Shown here: one piece after another, positions 44,566-53,574 of the stretch
How the letters are laid out: each line of letters opens with the position of its first letter
How positions within the stretch are numbered: the stretch's first letter is position 1
Source: Alcaligenes ammonioxydans
Lineage (GTDB): Bacteria; Pseudomonadota; Gammaproteobacteria; Burkholderiales; Burkholderiaceae_B
Direction of reading: 5' to 3'
Assembly (NCBI RefSeq): GCF_019343455.1
Contig: NZ_CP049362.1
Coordinates: 558,001 to 622,000 of the forward strand
Length of the DNA: 64,000 nucleotides
Notes under the pieces: model-generated
The model's input: the letters and a program-made list of their open reading frames with translations, nothing else
The model's database searches: none
What the model was told of the DNA's origin: nothing
Position numbers and translations under genes: made by a program

Positions 44566-46226
44566 GAAGCACTCTCCAGGAAATGGCCACAGGCTTTTTG
44601 CAGGGCAATACGTACAGCCTGCCCATCCAGATGACGCCAGCGGGCGCACAGGTGTTGATCGGGACGGATCAGATAGCAGGAGCCGGGCTGAGCGTCATAA
44701 CGCTGACGCAGCATATCCTGGCTGTCGATGATGTCACCTTGGGCCTGGACATCTGGCGTGCCTGCCGGCCAGACGCGCCGGCGGGTCATGAGACCTTGGG
44801 CGACCAATTCTTCTAGCGCTTCAGGCTGGCTGGTCTGGCCTTCGCCAAATTCCAGCAAGGTAAAGCCACTACCCAATTGACCCAGCCACCAGTCTGCCTG
44901 ACCGTTTTGCTCGATAGGCGCATCGGGGACGCAGGCGCCCAATGGCGTGGCGCAGGCGGCAAATTCGTGTGTGTCAGCCGTATTCAACGGGCTGTCCGGA
45001 TAAGCGCTGGGCAAGGACAGGCGACCGCTATTGACCAGCACACGGGCAAAGGCGTGGCGACGCGCCAGAATCAAGGCTGCATCACGGAACAGGCGGCTGA
45101 CTTCGCTTTTAGGGGTAATGAAATCTGTTGAACGGCTGGAGTGACGAATGTTCTCGTCCGCGGCCAGCTCACGTTCATGACGGTAGCTGTCCAGCAGGCT
45201 GTCGGGGGCCTGGGCATTCAGAACCAGATTCAGCTTCCAGGCCAGGTTGTCGGCGTCCTGGATACCGCTATTGGCGCCGCGTGCGCCAAAGGGCGAGACA
45301 CGGTGGGCCGAGTCTCCGGCAAACAGGATGCGGCCATGACGAAAGCGCTCCATGCGCTCGCAGGCAAAGGTGTAAATGCTGACCCACTCCAGTTCAAAGG
45401 GGGCGTCGGCACCGAGCAGGGCGCGAATGCGGGGCAGCACGTTCTCGGGCTTGACGGCTTCCACGGGGTCCGCATCCCAGCCTAGCTGGAAGTCGATGCG
45501 CCAGACATTGTCCGGTTGGCTGTGCAGCAAAACAGACTGGTTGGGATGAAAAGGCGGGTCAAACCAGAACCATCGTTCAGCGGGAAAGTCCGCCTGCATG
45601 CGCACGTCCGCAATCAAAAAACGGTCCTTGAACACGCGTCCGCTGCTGCTTTCACCCAAGGCGCGGCGAATGGCCGAGCGTGAACCATCGCAGGCCAGCA
45701 GCCATTCTGCTTCCAGGGTGTAATGGCCTTGCCGGGTTTCTATATCCAGATGCACGCCGTTTGCCTGATTCACCACGTTCAGCACTTTATGGCCGGAGCG
45801 CAGCTCGATCAAGGGCTGGGCGCAGACCGCTTCGTAGAGATAGCCTTCGCAGTAGTACTGCTGCAAGTTGATGAAGGCGGGACGCTGGTGGCCTTCTTCC
45901 GGCAGCAAATTGAAACTCCAGACCTCCTGGTTGCGGAAAAAAACTTTGCCCACATTCCAGGACACGCCTTTGTCCATCATGCGAGCGCCCACGCCCAGGC
46001 GGTCCCAGATGTCCAGGGTGCGCTTGGCAAAGCAGATGGCCCGTGATCCTTTGGACAGCGTCGTGTCGTCGTCCAGAATCACGACCTGGTGGCCTTTGGC
46101 CGCCAGGTCCAGAGCCATGGTCAGCCCCACCGGGCCGGCCCCCACCACCACGACAGGGTGGCGGTGATGGGCGGCCGGCGGGGGGGCTTGTGTCAGCTCC
46201 AGGGTCTGGTAATTAATGTCTCCCAT
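44553..46226 (-). CDS. FAD-dependent aromatic monooxygenase, MhpA-like
   Basis: A 557-residue class A flavoprotein hydroxylase. 'VVVVGAGPVGLTMALDLAAKG' (about 25-45) is the FAD motif, 'LLACDGSRSAIRRALG' is the DG motif, and 'RILFAGDSAHRVSPFGARGANSGIQDADNLAWKL' is the GD motif and second FAD site. Related enzymes hydroxylate 3-(3-hydroxyphenyl)propionate or 3-hydroxyphenylacetate. In this operon, producing homogentisate from a hydroxyphenylacetate is the most economical idea, but it is inference. Confidence 0.87.
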   Translation of the reverse strand: MGDINYQTLELTQAPPPAAHHRHPVVVVGAGPVGLTMALDLAAKGHQVVILDDDTTLSKGSRAICFAKRTLDIWDRLGVGARMMDKGVSWNVGKVFFRNQEVWSFNLLPEEGHQRPAFINLQQYYCEGYLYEAVCAQPLIELRSGHKVLNVVNQANGVHLDIETRQGHYTLEAEWLLACDGSRSAIRRALGESSSGRVFKDRFLIADVRMQADFPAERWFWFDPPFHPNQSVLLHSQPDNVWRIDFQLGWDADPVEAVKPENVLPRIRALLGADAPFELEWVSIYTFACERMERFRHGRILFAGDSAHRVSPFGARGANSGIQDADNLAWKLNLVLNAQAPDSLLDSYRHERELAADENIRHSSRSTDFITPKSEVSRLFRDAALILARRHAFARVLVNSGRLSLPSAYPDSPLNTADTHEFAACATPLGACVPDAPIEQNGQADWWLGQLGSGFTLLEFGEGQTSQPEALEELVAQGLMTRRRVWPAGTPDVQAQGDIIDSQDMLRQRYDAQPGSCYLIRPDQHLCARWRHLDGQAVRIALQKACGHFLESASCLH

Positions 46227-46250
46227 CTTCTCTCTCCCTGGCCTGGCGTC

Positions 46251-47207
46251 TTATTGACCTTCGAGCTGCTTCCACATTTCCAGATCGCGCTCGGCGGTCC
46301 AGATACGTGGGTCTTCGTGACCGTTGACCTCGTCGTAGGCACGGGACACATCAAAGGGCATGCAGTGATCGAAAATGACCCAGTCCGCATAGCGCGGCTT
46401 CATGAAATCGTAGGTTTCGCGGTAGATGGTTTTCAGATCTTTGCCCGCAGCAGCGCCTTGCTGCACGCTGGAATACAAGTCGGTCAGAAAGGCACGGGTG
46501 CCTGCCAGGGCCTGACGCACCTCCGTAGCGTTCTTCAGCGCAGGGCCACGGCCAGGAACCATTTTCTCTGCCTTGAATTCGTCCAGACGATCTAATGTGC
46601 GTGGCCATTCGCGAAAGTAGCAATCGCCTGCGTAGGGAGTGGACTGATACTCGACCAGATCACCGGCAAACAGGATTTTTTCCTTGGGCAGCCAGGCGAT
46701 GGTGTCGCCTTTGGTATGGCCGCGGCCTACTTGCATCAGATGGACCTCCAGATTGCCCAGGTCCACCGTCATGTGTCCTTCAAACGTCATGGTGGGCCAG
46801 GTCAGGCCGGGAGGGATGGATTCGGCGTTGCGAAACAAGCGAGGAAAACGGCCAATTTCGCTGGCCTTGTCCTGCTCGCCACGTTCCACGATCAGGTCGT
46901 AAGTGTCACGGCTGGCCAGGATCTCCTGAGCCTGGTAAGCCGATGCGCCCAGTACGCGCACGGCGTGGTAGTGCGACAGCAGCACATACTTGATGGGTTT
47001 GTCGCTGACTTCGCGGATGCGGCGAATGACATCCTGTGCCATTACCGGCGTGGCTTGAGTGTCGATCACCATAATGGCCTCATCACCAATGATGATGCCT
47101 GTGTTGGGATCACCTTCAGCCGTGTAGGCGTAGGCATGGTCGGACAGTTTTTCAAAGGCAACGACTTTGTCTTCCAGGTCGTTGTGCGAGGCGAAGGACT
47201 TGCTCAT
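46251..47207 (-). CDS. Metallo-beta-lactamase fold protein with altered metal motif
   Basis: A 318-residue MBL-fold protein, first gene of the homogentisate operon. The usual HxHxDH is replaced by 'SHYHAVR' (His79, His81, then Val83-Arg84), while later ligands look present: His164 in 'GRGHTKGDT' and Asp183 in 'FAGDLVEY', and a C-terminal His in 'FDHCMPFD'. So metal site 1 may form but the DH pair of site 2 is missing. Substrate unknown; a thioester or lactone linked to aromatic breakdown is possible. It ends 24 bases before the monooxygenase gene. Confidence 0.8.
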   Translation of the reverse strand: MSKSFASHNDLEDKVVAFEKLSDHAYAYTAEGDPNTGIIIGDEAIMVIDTQATPVMAQDVIRRIREVSDKPIKYVLLSHYHAVRVLGASAYQAQEILASRDTYDLIVERGEQDKASEIGRFPRLFRNAESIPPGLTWPTMTFEGHMTVDLGNLEVHLMQVGRGHTKGDTIAWLPKEKILFAGDLVEYQSTPYAGDCYFREWPRTLDRLDEFKAEKMVPGRGPALKNATEVRQALAGTRAFLTDLYSSVQQGAAAGKDLKTIYRETYDFMKPRYADWVIFDHCMPFDVSRAYDEVNGHEDPRIWTAERDLEMWKQLEGQ

Positions 47208-47370
47208 GAAAATGACTCCACAGTCGATAGGGATGATGTCAGATTAGTTTATGGCGAATCAGTTAGATATAGGTGAATACCTGAATAGGGTATAGGCCTG
47301 CTGTTAAAACGCGCGTGCGCCTGCCTGCCGGAACCGGCATGACAGGCAGACAGAAGGGAAGAGAGCGGGC

Positions 47371-48198
47371 TTAGCGGCGTTGGCAGCGCGAGCAGTAGTA
47401 GGTGGCGCGCTGACCCTGAACGATACGTTTGATGGGCTGTTGGCAACGCGGGCAGGCTTTGTCCACCCGTTCGTACACATTGGCGTGAATGGCAAAGTAG
47501 GCACCTGGCTCGCCACTGGCGTTCACGTAGTCGCGCAAGGTGCTGCCCCCTGAGTCCAGGGCGGCCTGCAGGGTGCTCAGGATAGCCGCGTGCAGTTTCT
47601 CGCAGCGATGCAGAGAAACTTCACCGGCAGGCAGTTCGGGATGAATGCCCGCCAGAAAAAGAGATTCGGAGGCATAGATATTGCCCACGCCCACGACAAT
47701 CTTGCCGCCGAGCAGAGCCTGTTTGATGGCCATGCGTCGTCCCTGCAAATGCCGGAACAGATAGGCCGGCGTAAACAAGGGGTCAAAAGGCTCAATGCCT
47801 AAAGTACGTAGCAAAGGATGGTTTTCCAGCGGGCCGTCCTGGTGGGCATGCCATAATATCGCACCAAATCGTCGTGGGTCATGCAGCAGGAAGCGGGCCT
47901 CGTCAAAAATCCATTCCGCATGATCATGTTTGCGGCGTTCTTCCTCCAGCGCCACGCGCCGCAGGGAGCCCGACATGCCCAGATGGATGATCTGCACGCC
48001 TTTTTCAAAATGCAACAACAAGTACTTGCCTCGACGCGTGCAGTCAAGAACGGTCTGGTCTACCAGGCATTGGGGCAAGGAGGCGGGCACGGGCCAGCGC
48101 AGACGTGGTTCGTGAACCAGGAATTGTCGGACGTTTTTTCCTTGGATAACCGTCGCAATTCCGCGACGAGTTGTTTCAACTTCTGGCAGTTCAGGCAT
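47371..48198 (-). CDS. mutM: Formamidopyrimidine-DNA glycosylase
   Basis: A 275-residue Fpg protein removing 8-oxoguanine from DNA. The mature N-terminus 'PELPEVETTRRGI' supplies the catalytic Pro2 and Glu3; Lys of 'RRGKYLLLHF' and 'GVGNIYASESLFLAGIHP' (helix-two-turn-helix) follow; the C-terminal zinc finger is 'CPRCQQPIKRIVQGQRATYYCSRC'. It is divergent from the TPR gene with its start about 86 bases away. Confidence 0.97.
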   Translation of the reverse strand: MPELPEVETTRRGIATVIQGKNVRQFLVHEPRLRWPVPASLPQCLVDQTVLDCTRRGKYLLLHFEKGVQIIHLGMSGSLRRVALEEERRKHDHAEWIFDEARFLLHDPRRFGAILWHAHQDGPLENHPLLRTLGIEPFDPLFTPAYLFRHLQGRRMAIKQALLGGKIVVGVGNIYASESLFLAGIHPELPAGEVSLHRCEKLHAAILSTLQAALDSGGSTLRDYVNASGEPGAYFAIHANVYERVDKACPRCQQPIKRIVQGQRATYYCSRCQRR

Positions 48199-48284
48199 GG
48201 GGGGGTGATACCATCAACAAATCTGATTCCTTTATTGTGCCATCGGGCGTTTTATCGCGCGTATCAGGGCACGGGTTTTTCTGG

Positions 48285-50066
48285 ATGAATGCTCTGACCT
48301 TAGCACTAAAGCTGGGCCTGATGTCGTTGCTTGCAGCGGTTTCGGCGCAAGCACAAACCTCACTTCCCATACTCAAGGCGGAGCCGCCTGTCGACACCAT
48401 CCGCTTGCGCAGCGGACAACTGCCGTTGGTAGGCTTGACCTCGGACATCCTCTATCGCATTTTGGTGGCCGAGGTTGCGGCTTCCCGAGGCGAGTACGAT
48501 GTTGCCAGCCAGACTTTTCTATCCTTGGCTCGTGACACCAGTGATCCTCGGCTGGCTCAGAGCGCGTTTCAATATGCAATGGCCGACCGTGATCTGGGTC
48601 GCGCATTGCGGGCTGCCAAAGAGTGGGCCCTGTTAGCCCCCAACGATGCGGAAGCCAAGGCCACTGCCCTGGCGCTGGAAGCGTCCAGCGGTCAGACCGA
48701 AGGCCTGGCAGATGCCTTGTGGCTGCGCATTTCACGGGCTGAAGATAAAGAGCAGGCCGTGGTACAGGCCATGAGCATGGTCAGCAAAATGGTGGATCGC
48801 CGACTGGCGCTGGAGGTGCTGGACAAGGCCTTGCAGCAGCCGGTGCGTTCTTTGCCTATCGCCCGTCTTGCTCTGGCCGATACCGCCTGGAGTGCCGGTG
48901 ACGCAGCACGCGCGGAGCGCGAGGCACGGGAAGCCCTGAAACTGGACCCGCATTCTGAAGCAGCCGCGCAGCGAGTGCTGGAATATGGTATCAAGATTGA
49001 TCCTTCGGCTGCCTTGCAAAGCGCACGTGCCTTCGTACGCGACAATCCGGACAGCCGCAAGCTGCAGTTATTGTTGGCCAATCGTTTGGTCGAGCGTCAA
49101 CAGTTTGACGAGGCCCAGGCCATTGTCAGCGCCTTGCAGCGCGCTAACCCGGAAGACTTTGACCTGCTCTATACCCAGGCCGAAATTCACATCCGCGCCA
49201 AGGAGTATGCGCAGGCCCGCCAGTTGCTGGAACAATATATTACGGTTCAGCAGCAGCGCCGCCAGTCCTTGAATGACGCCGTCAATACGGCTTTGGCCAG
49301 CATCTCCGAAGCTCGCTTGTCCCTGGTGCAGATTGCCGAGGCGCAGGGTGATCTGAACGAGGCTATTCGTCAGCTGGATTTGATCGAGGAGCCTGCGCTG
49401 CGTTTTCAGGCGCAGATTCACAAGGCGGTTCTGCAGGCCCGTCAGGGCAACTTGCCCCTGGCACGCCGTACTTTGGAAAGCTCCCGCCCGCGAGATATGA
49501 GTGAGCAGGTGGTGGTGGCCCTGACCTATTCCTCCATTTATCAGGACAGCGGTCGTACGGATCAGGCTCTGGAAGTGTTGGAGCGCGCTGATCGTGAGCT
49601 GCCCGACAGCCCTGAAATCAAATACAACCTGGCCATGCTGTACGAGCAGCGGGCCAAGCATGATCAGTTCGAGGCTCTGATGCGCCGCGTTATCGAGTTG
49701 CGCCCTGACCACGCGAATGCGTATAACGCCTTGGGCTATACCTATGCGGATCAAAATCGCCGTATGGACGAGGCCCAGGATTTGCTTGAGCGCGCCATGG
49801 AACTGGAGCCGGACAACCCCTATATTCTGGATAGCGTTGGCTGGTATCTGTTTCGCATCGGTGATTTGCAGGCCGCGCTGGAGTATCTGCAACGTTCCTA
49901 CGAACGTTTGCCCGAGGCGGATGTGGCTGCCCATCTGGGAGAAGTGCTTTGGGTCAAAGGCCGTCGCGAAGATGCCATGCTGGTCTTTCGGGCGGGCTTG
50001 AGTAAAGATCCAGACAATCGCACTTTGACTGAAACCATCAAGCGACTGGGAGTGCCGCTGCCGTGA
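48285..50066 (+). CDS. Secreted tetratricopeptide repeat protein
   Basis: About 593 residues with a signal peptide ('MNALTLALKLGLMSLLAAVSAQAQT') and repeated TPR helices, most regular in the C-terminal third ('NAYNALGYTYADQNRRMDEAQDLLERAMELEPDNPYILDSVGWY' region, about 489-540). Periplasmic scaffold, often found just before lolB and ispE in betaproteobacteria; specific partner unknown. The ATG at 48285 is chosen for the signal peptide; an in-frame ATG at 48171 overlaps the divergent mutM start. Its stop overlaps the lolB GTG. Confidence 0.85.
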   Translation: MNALTLALKLGLMSLLAAVSAQAQTSLPILKAEPPVDTIRLRSGQLPLVGLTSDILYRILVAEVAASRGEYDVASQTFLSLARDTSDPRLAQSAFQYAMADRDLGRALRAAKEWALLAPNDAEAKATALALEASSGQTEGLADALWLRISRAEDKEQAVVQAMSMVSKMVDRRLALEVLDKALQQPVRSLPIARLALADTAWSAGDAARAEREAREALKLDPHSEAAAQRVLEYGIKIDPSAALQSARAFVRDNPDSRKLQLLLANRLVERQQFDEAQAIVSALQRANPEDFDLLYTQAEIHIRAKEYAQARQLLEQYITVQQQRRQSLNDAVNTALASISEARLSLVQIAEAQGDLNEAIRQLDLIEEPALRFQAQIHKAVLQARQGNLPLARRTLESSRPRDMSEQVVVALTYSSIYQDSGRTDQALEVLERADRELPDSPEIKYNLAMLYEQRAKHDQFEALMRRVIELRPDHANAYNALGYTYADQNRRMDEAQDLLERAMELEPDNPYILDSVGWYLFRIGDLQAALEYLQRSYERLPEADVAAHLGEVLWVKGRREDAMLVFRAGLSKDPDNRTLTETIKRLGVPLP

Positions 50067-50658
50067 AGATGTTGAAACAGCGCTTATGGTATCGGGCTGC
50101 GGCCCTGACGCTGCTTGCCGTGCTCAGTGCCTGTGCCACCCCCCCCAGCCCAAGGACGGCAGTGGCGCCGAGGCTGATCAGGCCTCCAGCGCGTTGTCAC
50201 GTTCAGGTCGCTTTGCCGTAAGCGTGACGCACTCCAGCTCGCAGGTCGAAGCCGTGCAGGGTGGTTTTTCCTGGCGTGATGATGGGCGCAAGCTGATGCT
50301 GGATTTGAGCAATCCATTGGGTAATACCTTGGCGCGTGTCTGGGTACTGCCGGGGCAGGCCATTTTGGAGCGTACCGACGGAAGCCAGGAGCTCGCCACT
50401 CATCCGGATGCGTTGGTGGAACAGGTTCTGGGCAGCCCCGTGCCCGTGGCCGGCTTGCGGGACTGGCTGCATGGCCGCACGGGCAGTGCCCCCGTTCAAA
50501 GTGAACGCAGGGACGATCAGCAAAAACTGAGCAGTTTCGAGCAGTCCGGCTGGCGTGTGACGCTGTCGCGTTACGACGAACAAGGCCCGCGCTTGCTCCA
50601 GTTGAACCGTCATGAAGCCAATCGCTCCATCAGCGTGCGTTTGGTTGTGGACCAGTAA
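50063..50658 (+). pseudogene. lolB: Outer-membrane lipoprotein LolB, reading frame broken at a C8 tract
   Basis: The start (GTG 50063 or ATG 50069) opens a lipoprotein signal peptide ending in the lipobox LSAC. Eight C residues at 50139-50146 follow, and this frame then stops at 50219. The rest of LolB ('GRFAVSVTHSSSQVEAVQGG', 'DGRKLMLDLSNPLGNTLARV', 'WLHGRTGSAP', 'GWRVTLSRYD') continues in another frame to 50658. One extra C (nine) or two fewer (six) restores a single protein of about 200 residues. LolB receives lipoproteins from LolA at the outer membrane and is essential in many species, so a sequencing error or slippage is likelier than true loss. Confidence 0.85.
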
Positions 50659-50678
50659 AGCGCGAGCAGGTTTGTGTC

Positions 50679-51617
50679 ATGGCGCTCTACAACGTCCCGG
50701 CTCCGGCCAAGATCAATCTGTTTTTACACGTCACGGGTCGTCGTGAAGACGGCTACCATTTTCTGCAAACCGCCTTCCGCTTTGTGGATCTGAATGACTA
50801 CCTGAGCTTCGTTCCTCGTAGCGACGGACAGATCTGCCGGGTACACAGTACCTTGAGCGATGTGGAGCCTGAACAGGATCTGGTGATCAAAGCCGCTCGT
50901 GCCCTGCAACAAGCGACGGGCACCCGGCAAGGCGTGGATATCTCTTGTATCAAGAACATTCCGTCGGGAGCGGGGATGGGCGGTGGCTCCAGCGATGCGG
51001 CCACGACCCTGATTGCCTTGAACCGTTTGTGGAACCTGGGCCTGAGCCGTCAGGCCTTGATGGATATTGGCTTGCCTCTGGGCGCCGATGTGCCGGTTTT
51101 TGTATTCGGACAGGCTGCGTTTGCGGAAGGGGTAGGGGAACAACTGCAGGCCATTCAGATGCCGCCCCGGGACTACATCATCATTCGGCCACCGCAATTT
51201 ATATCCACAGGAAAAATATTTAGCGCCGAATGCTTGACACGCGATGAGAAACCGATCACAATAACGTTCTTTACTGATTGGCAAGAAAAATTCTGGCAAG
51301 CCAAGGATAATAATCCTTATTTTGGCAGAAACAATCTAGAGTCGGTTGCATTTAATCTTTATCCTGATTTGTTGCTGTTAAAGCAGGGTTTGCAAAGTTT
51401 AAAATTAAATGCTAGAATGACGGGCTCAGGTTCTTGTTTGTTTGTTGAGTGCAGAGACAAACAAAGCGCCATGAAAGGTCAGTTTGAAATTGACCGAAAT
51501 AGCAGTAAAATAGATTTTTCTGGTAGCGAAGAATCAAATAGTGGTAAATTGCTGGTCGATCAAACATGGGTTTGTTCTGGTTTGCAAGATCATCCGCTAC
51601 GCTACTGGATTAAGTAA
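50679..51617 (+). CDS. ispE: 4-diphosphocytidyl-2-C-methyl-D-erythritol kinase
   Basis: A 312-residue GHMP kinase of the MEP isoprenoid pathway. 'PAPAKINLFLHVTGRREDGYH' at the N-terminus, the ATP loop 'IPSGAGMGGGSSDAA' (about 93-107) and 'LNARMTGSGSCLFVE' near the C-terminus are conserved. E. coli IspE is 283 residues; this one has extra polar residues near the C-terminus. From about 51190 to the stop, the DNA is clearly richer in A/T than the first half and uses A/T-ending codons. 20 bases after lolB. Confidence 0.93.
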   Translation: MALYNVPAPAKINLFLHVTGRREDGYHFLQTAFRFVDLNDYLSFVPRSDGQICRVHSTLSDVEPEQDLVIKAARALQQATGTRQGVDISCIKNIPSGAGMGGGSSDAATTLIALNRLWNLGLSRQALMDIGLPLGADVPVFVFGQAAFAEGVGEQLQAIQMPPRDYIIIRPPQFISTGKIFSAECLTRDEKPITITFFTDWQEKFWQAKDNNPYFGRNNLESVAFNLYPDLLLLKQGLQSLKLNARMTGSGSCLFVECRDKQSAMKGQFEIDRNSSKIDFSGSEESNSGKLLVDQTWVCSGLQDHPLRYWIK

Positions 51618-51622
51618 GTATT

Positions 51623-51699
51623 TGGGGAATCGCCAAGCTGGTTAAGGCACCGGATTTTGATTCCGGCATGCGAAGGTTCGAATCCTTCTTCCCCAGCCA
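51623..51699 (+). tRNA. tRNA-Gln (anticodon TTG)
   Basis: Acceptor stem TGGGGAA/TTCCCCA, discriminator G and an encoded CCA. The anticodon stem is CCGGA/TCCGG with loop TTTTGAT, giving anticodon TTG for glutamine. The T loop is GGTTCGAATCC-like. It sits between ispE and prs, a common order in betaproteobacteria. Confidence 0.96.
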
Positions 51700-51726
51700 C
51701 CTTTCAGGCCTGGCCTGCGATAATGT

Positions 51727-51778
51727 AAAGCTGTTGAGTCGTTTCCTTGTAGGGGTTTCGATCAACAGCTTTGCTTTT
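51727..51778 (+). terminator. Hairpin after tRNA-Gln, probable terminator
   Basis: AAAGCTGTTGA (51727-51737) and TCAACAGCTTT (51762-51772) pair perfectly over 11 bases with a 24-base loop that can extend the stem; GCTTTT follows. It ends 26 bases before the prs start, so prs must be transcribed by readthrough or from a promoter in this gap. Confidence 0.6.
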
Positions 51779-51803
51779 CCTGCATCAAAATCTATCTCCC
51801 ATC

Positions 51804-52754
51804 ATGGCACAAGACCGATTCATGATCTTCACCGGCACGGCTAATCCTCGCCTTGCTGTCGATGTCGTCAACCACCTTGATATGTCGCTGGGGAAAATGA
51901 CGGTGGGTCGCTTCTCTGACGGGGAAGCCATGGTTGAAATCAACGAGAACGTGCGCGGTCGCGATGTTTTTGTTCTGCAGCCCACCTGCGCTCCCACCAA
52001 CGACAATCTGATGGAAATCATGGTGATGGTCGATGCCTTGCGCCGCGCGTCGGCCGGTCGCATCACCGCTGCCATCCCTTACTTTGGTTACGCCCGCCAG
52101 GATCGACGCCCCCGTTCGGCGCGTGTGTCGATCTCGGCCAAAGTCGTGGCCAATATGTTGCAAGTGGTCGGTGTTGATCGCGTCATGATGATGGATCTGC
52201 ACGCAGACCAAATCCAGGGTTTCTTCGACATCCCGGTCGACAATATCTACGCTTCCCCCATTTTGCTGGGCGATATCTGGCGCTGTAACTACCAGGACAT
52301 GGTGGTTGTCTCGCCTGACATCGGCGGCGTGGTGCGCGCACGTGCACTGGCCAAGCAACTGGAAGTGGATCTGGCCATTATCGACAAACGTCGCCCGCGT
52401 GCCAACGTATCCGAAGTCATGAACATCATTGGTGATGTCAACGGACGCACCTGCATCCTGATGGATGACATGGTGGATACGGCCGGTACGCTGTGCAAAG
52501 CGGCCGAAGCCCTGAAAGAGCGCGGTGCCAAGGCGGTTTACGCTTACTGTACGCACCCTGTGCTCTCGGGCGAAGCCATCGAACGCATTACGCAGTCCCA
52601 ATTGAACGAGCTGGTTGTGACGGACACCATTCCGTTGTCCGCCAAGGCCCGCGAGTGCAGCAAGATTCGTCAGCTGTCCTGTGCAGCACTGCTGGGCGAG
52701 ACCATCTTGCGTATCTCGAACGCCGAGTCGGTCAGCTCCTTGTTCAGCGATTAA
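51804..52754 (+). CDS. prs: Ribose-phosphate pyrophosphokinase
   Basis: A 316-residue PRPP synthase making phosphoribosyl pyrophosphate from ribose 5-phosphate and ATP. '[25 protein letters not shown]', '[12 protein letters not shown]' (ATP-binding flexible loop region), '[13 protein letters not shown]' and the PRPP loop '[14 protein letters not shown]' are present. The start 'MAQDRFMIF' is used; the 11 residues upstream belong to the tRNA terminator region. Confidence 0.97.
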   Translation: MAQDRFMIFTGTANPRLAVDVVNHLDMSLGKMTVGRFSDGEAMVEINENVRGRDVFVLQPTCAPTNDNLMEIMVMVDALRRASAGRITAAIPYFGYARQDRRPRSARVSISAKVVANMLQVVGVDRVMMMDLHADQIQGFFDIPVDNIYASPILLGDIWRCNYQDMVVVSPDIGGVVRARALAKQLEVDLAIIDKRRPRANVSEVMNIIGDVNGRTCILMDDMVDTAGTLCKAAEALKERGAKAVYAYCTHPVLSGEAIERITQSQLNELVVTDTIPLSAKARECSKIRQLSCAALLGETILRISNAESVSSLFSD

Positions 52755-52762
52755 GTTTTTTA

Positions 52763-52786
52763 ACGTGTGCTGGTCGCGGCACACGT
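52763..52786 (+). repeat. Hairpin between prs and rplY
   Basis: ACGTGTGC and GCACACGT form a perfect eight-base stem with an eight-base loop, eight bases after the prs stop. No T run follows, so it is probably an RNA-stability or regulatory hairpin in the prs-rplY message. Confidence 0.5.
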
Positions 52787-52851
52787 CAACTAGGTAGTCC
52801 GCTACCACTTTTCAGCAGTACGCCTCAAGCGTTCTGCCATTGGAGTTTTAA

Positions 52852-53448
52852 ATGAAATTCACCGCTACGTCGCGTGATGTACAGGGTACGAGTGCGAGCC
52901 GCCGCCTGCGTCACGCTGGTCGAGTTCCTGCAATTGTTTACGGTGGCGAAGAACAGCCCGTCGTAATCTCGCTGGACCATAACGAGATCTACCACAACCT
53001 GCGCAAAGAAGCGTTCCACGCATCCATCCTGACGATGGAACTGGACGGTAAAGCTGAAAAAGTGCTGTTGCGCTCGGTTCAGTGGCACCCCTACAAGCAG
53101 CAGGTTCTGCACGTTGACTTCCAACGCGTTCTGGCTTCGCAAGCCATCACCACCAAAGTTCCTCTGAACTTTGAAGGTGGTGAAGTGTCCCCAGCTGTCA
53201 AGCTGAGCGGCCAGGTCATCAGCCACATCCTGACCGAGCTGGAAATCACCTGCTTGCCCGGTAACCTGCCTGCGTCCATCACGGTGGATCTGAGCGGTAT
53301 GACGGCTAACGCCAACCTGCACCTGGACAGCATCAAGCTGCCACTGGGCGTGACTTACGCTGGCAACGACACCAACCCTCTGCTGGCTGCTGCCTTGCCA
53401 GTGGGTGGTGCTGCTGCTTCGGAAGAAACCGAAGAAGGCGCCGAGTAA
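52852..53448 (+). CDS. rplY: 50S ribosomal protein L25/general stress protein Ctc
   Basis: A 198-residue Ctc-type L25 with an N-terminal 5S rRNA-binding domain (about 1-92; 'SRRLRHAGRVPAIVYGG', 'EKVLLRSVQWHPYKQQVLHVDFQRV') and a C-terminal TL5-like domain ('LEITCLPGNLPASITVDLSGM'), ending in an acidic tail 'EETEEGAE'. GGAG lies before the ATG. prs-rplY-pth is a conserved string. Confidence 0.96.
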   Translation: MKFTATSRDVQGTSASRRLRHAGRVPAIVYGGEEQPVVISLDHNEIYHNLRKEAFHASILTMELDGKAEKVLLRSVQWHPYKQQVLHVDFQRVLASQAITTKVPLNFEGGEVSPAVKLSGQVISHILTELEITCLPGNLPASITVDLSGMTANANLHLDSIKLPLGVTYAGNDTNPLLAAALPVGGAAASEETEEGAE

Positions 53449-53493
53449 TCAAGATTGCCTGTCGGCTTTGGCCGGCTTGCAGCTTGGCGAATC

Positions 53494-53524
53494 AACCCCT
53501 GTCAGCGTATGCTGGCGGGGGTTT
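53494..53524 (+). terminator. Possible weak terminator between rplY and pth
   Basis: AACCCC-TGTCAGC pairs with GCTGGCG-GGGGTT around GTAT, followed by a short T-rich stretch. It lies 45 bases after the rplY stop and 50 bases before pth. Confidence 0.5.
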
Positions 53525-53574
53525 GTTATTTCTGCCTGCGCCATTGCTGGTGTATGCCTCCTGCGAAAACATTC

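Noticed and set aside
51623..51699. tRNA-Gln as attachment site of the defence island
   Set aside because: The integrase is almost 5 kb away, with five conserved core genes in between, so this tRNA is not at the island border.
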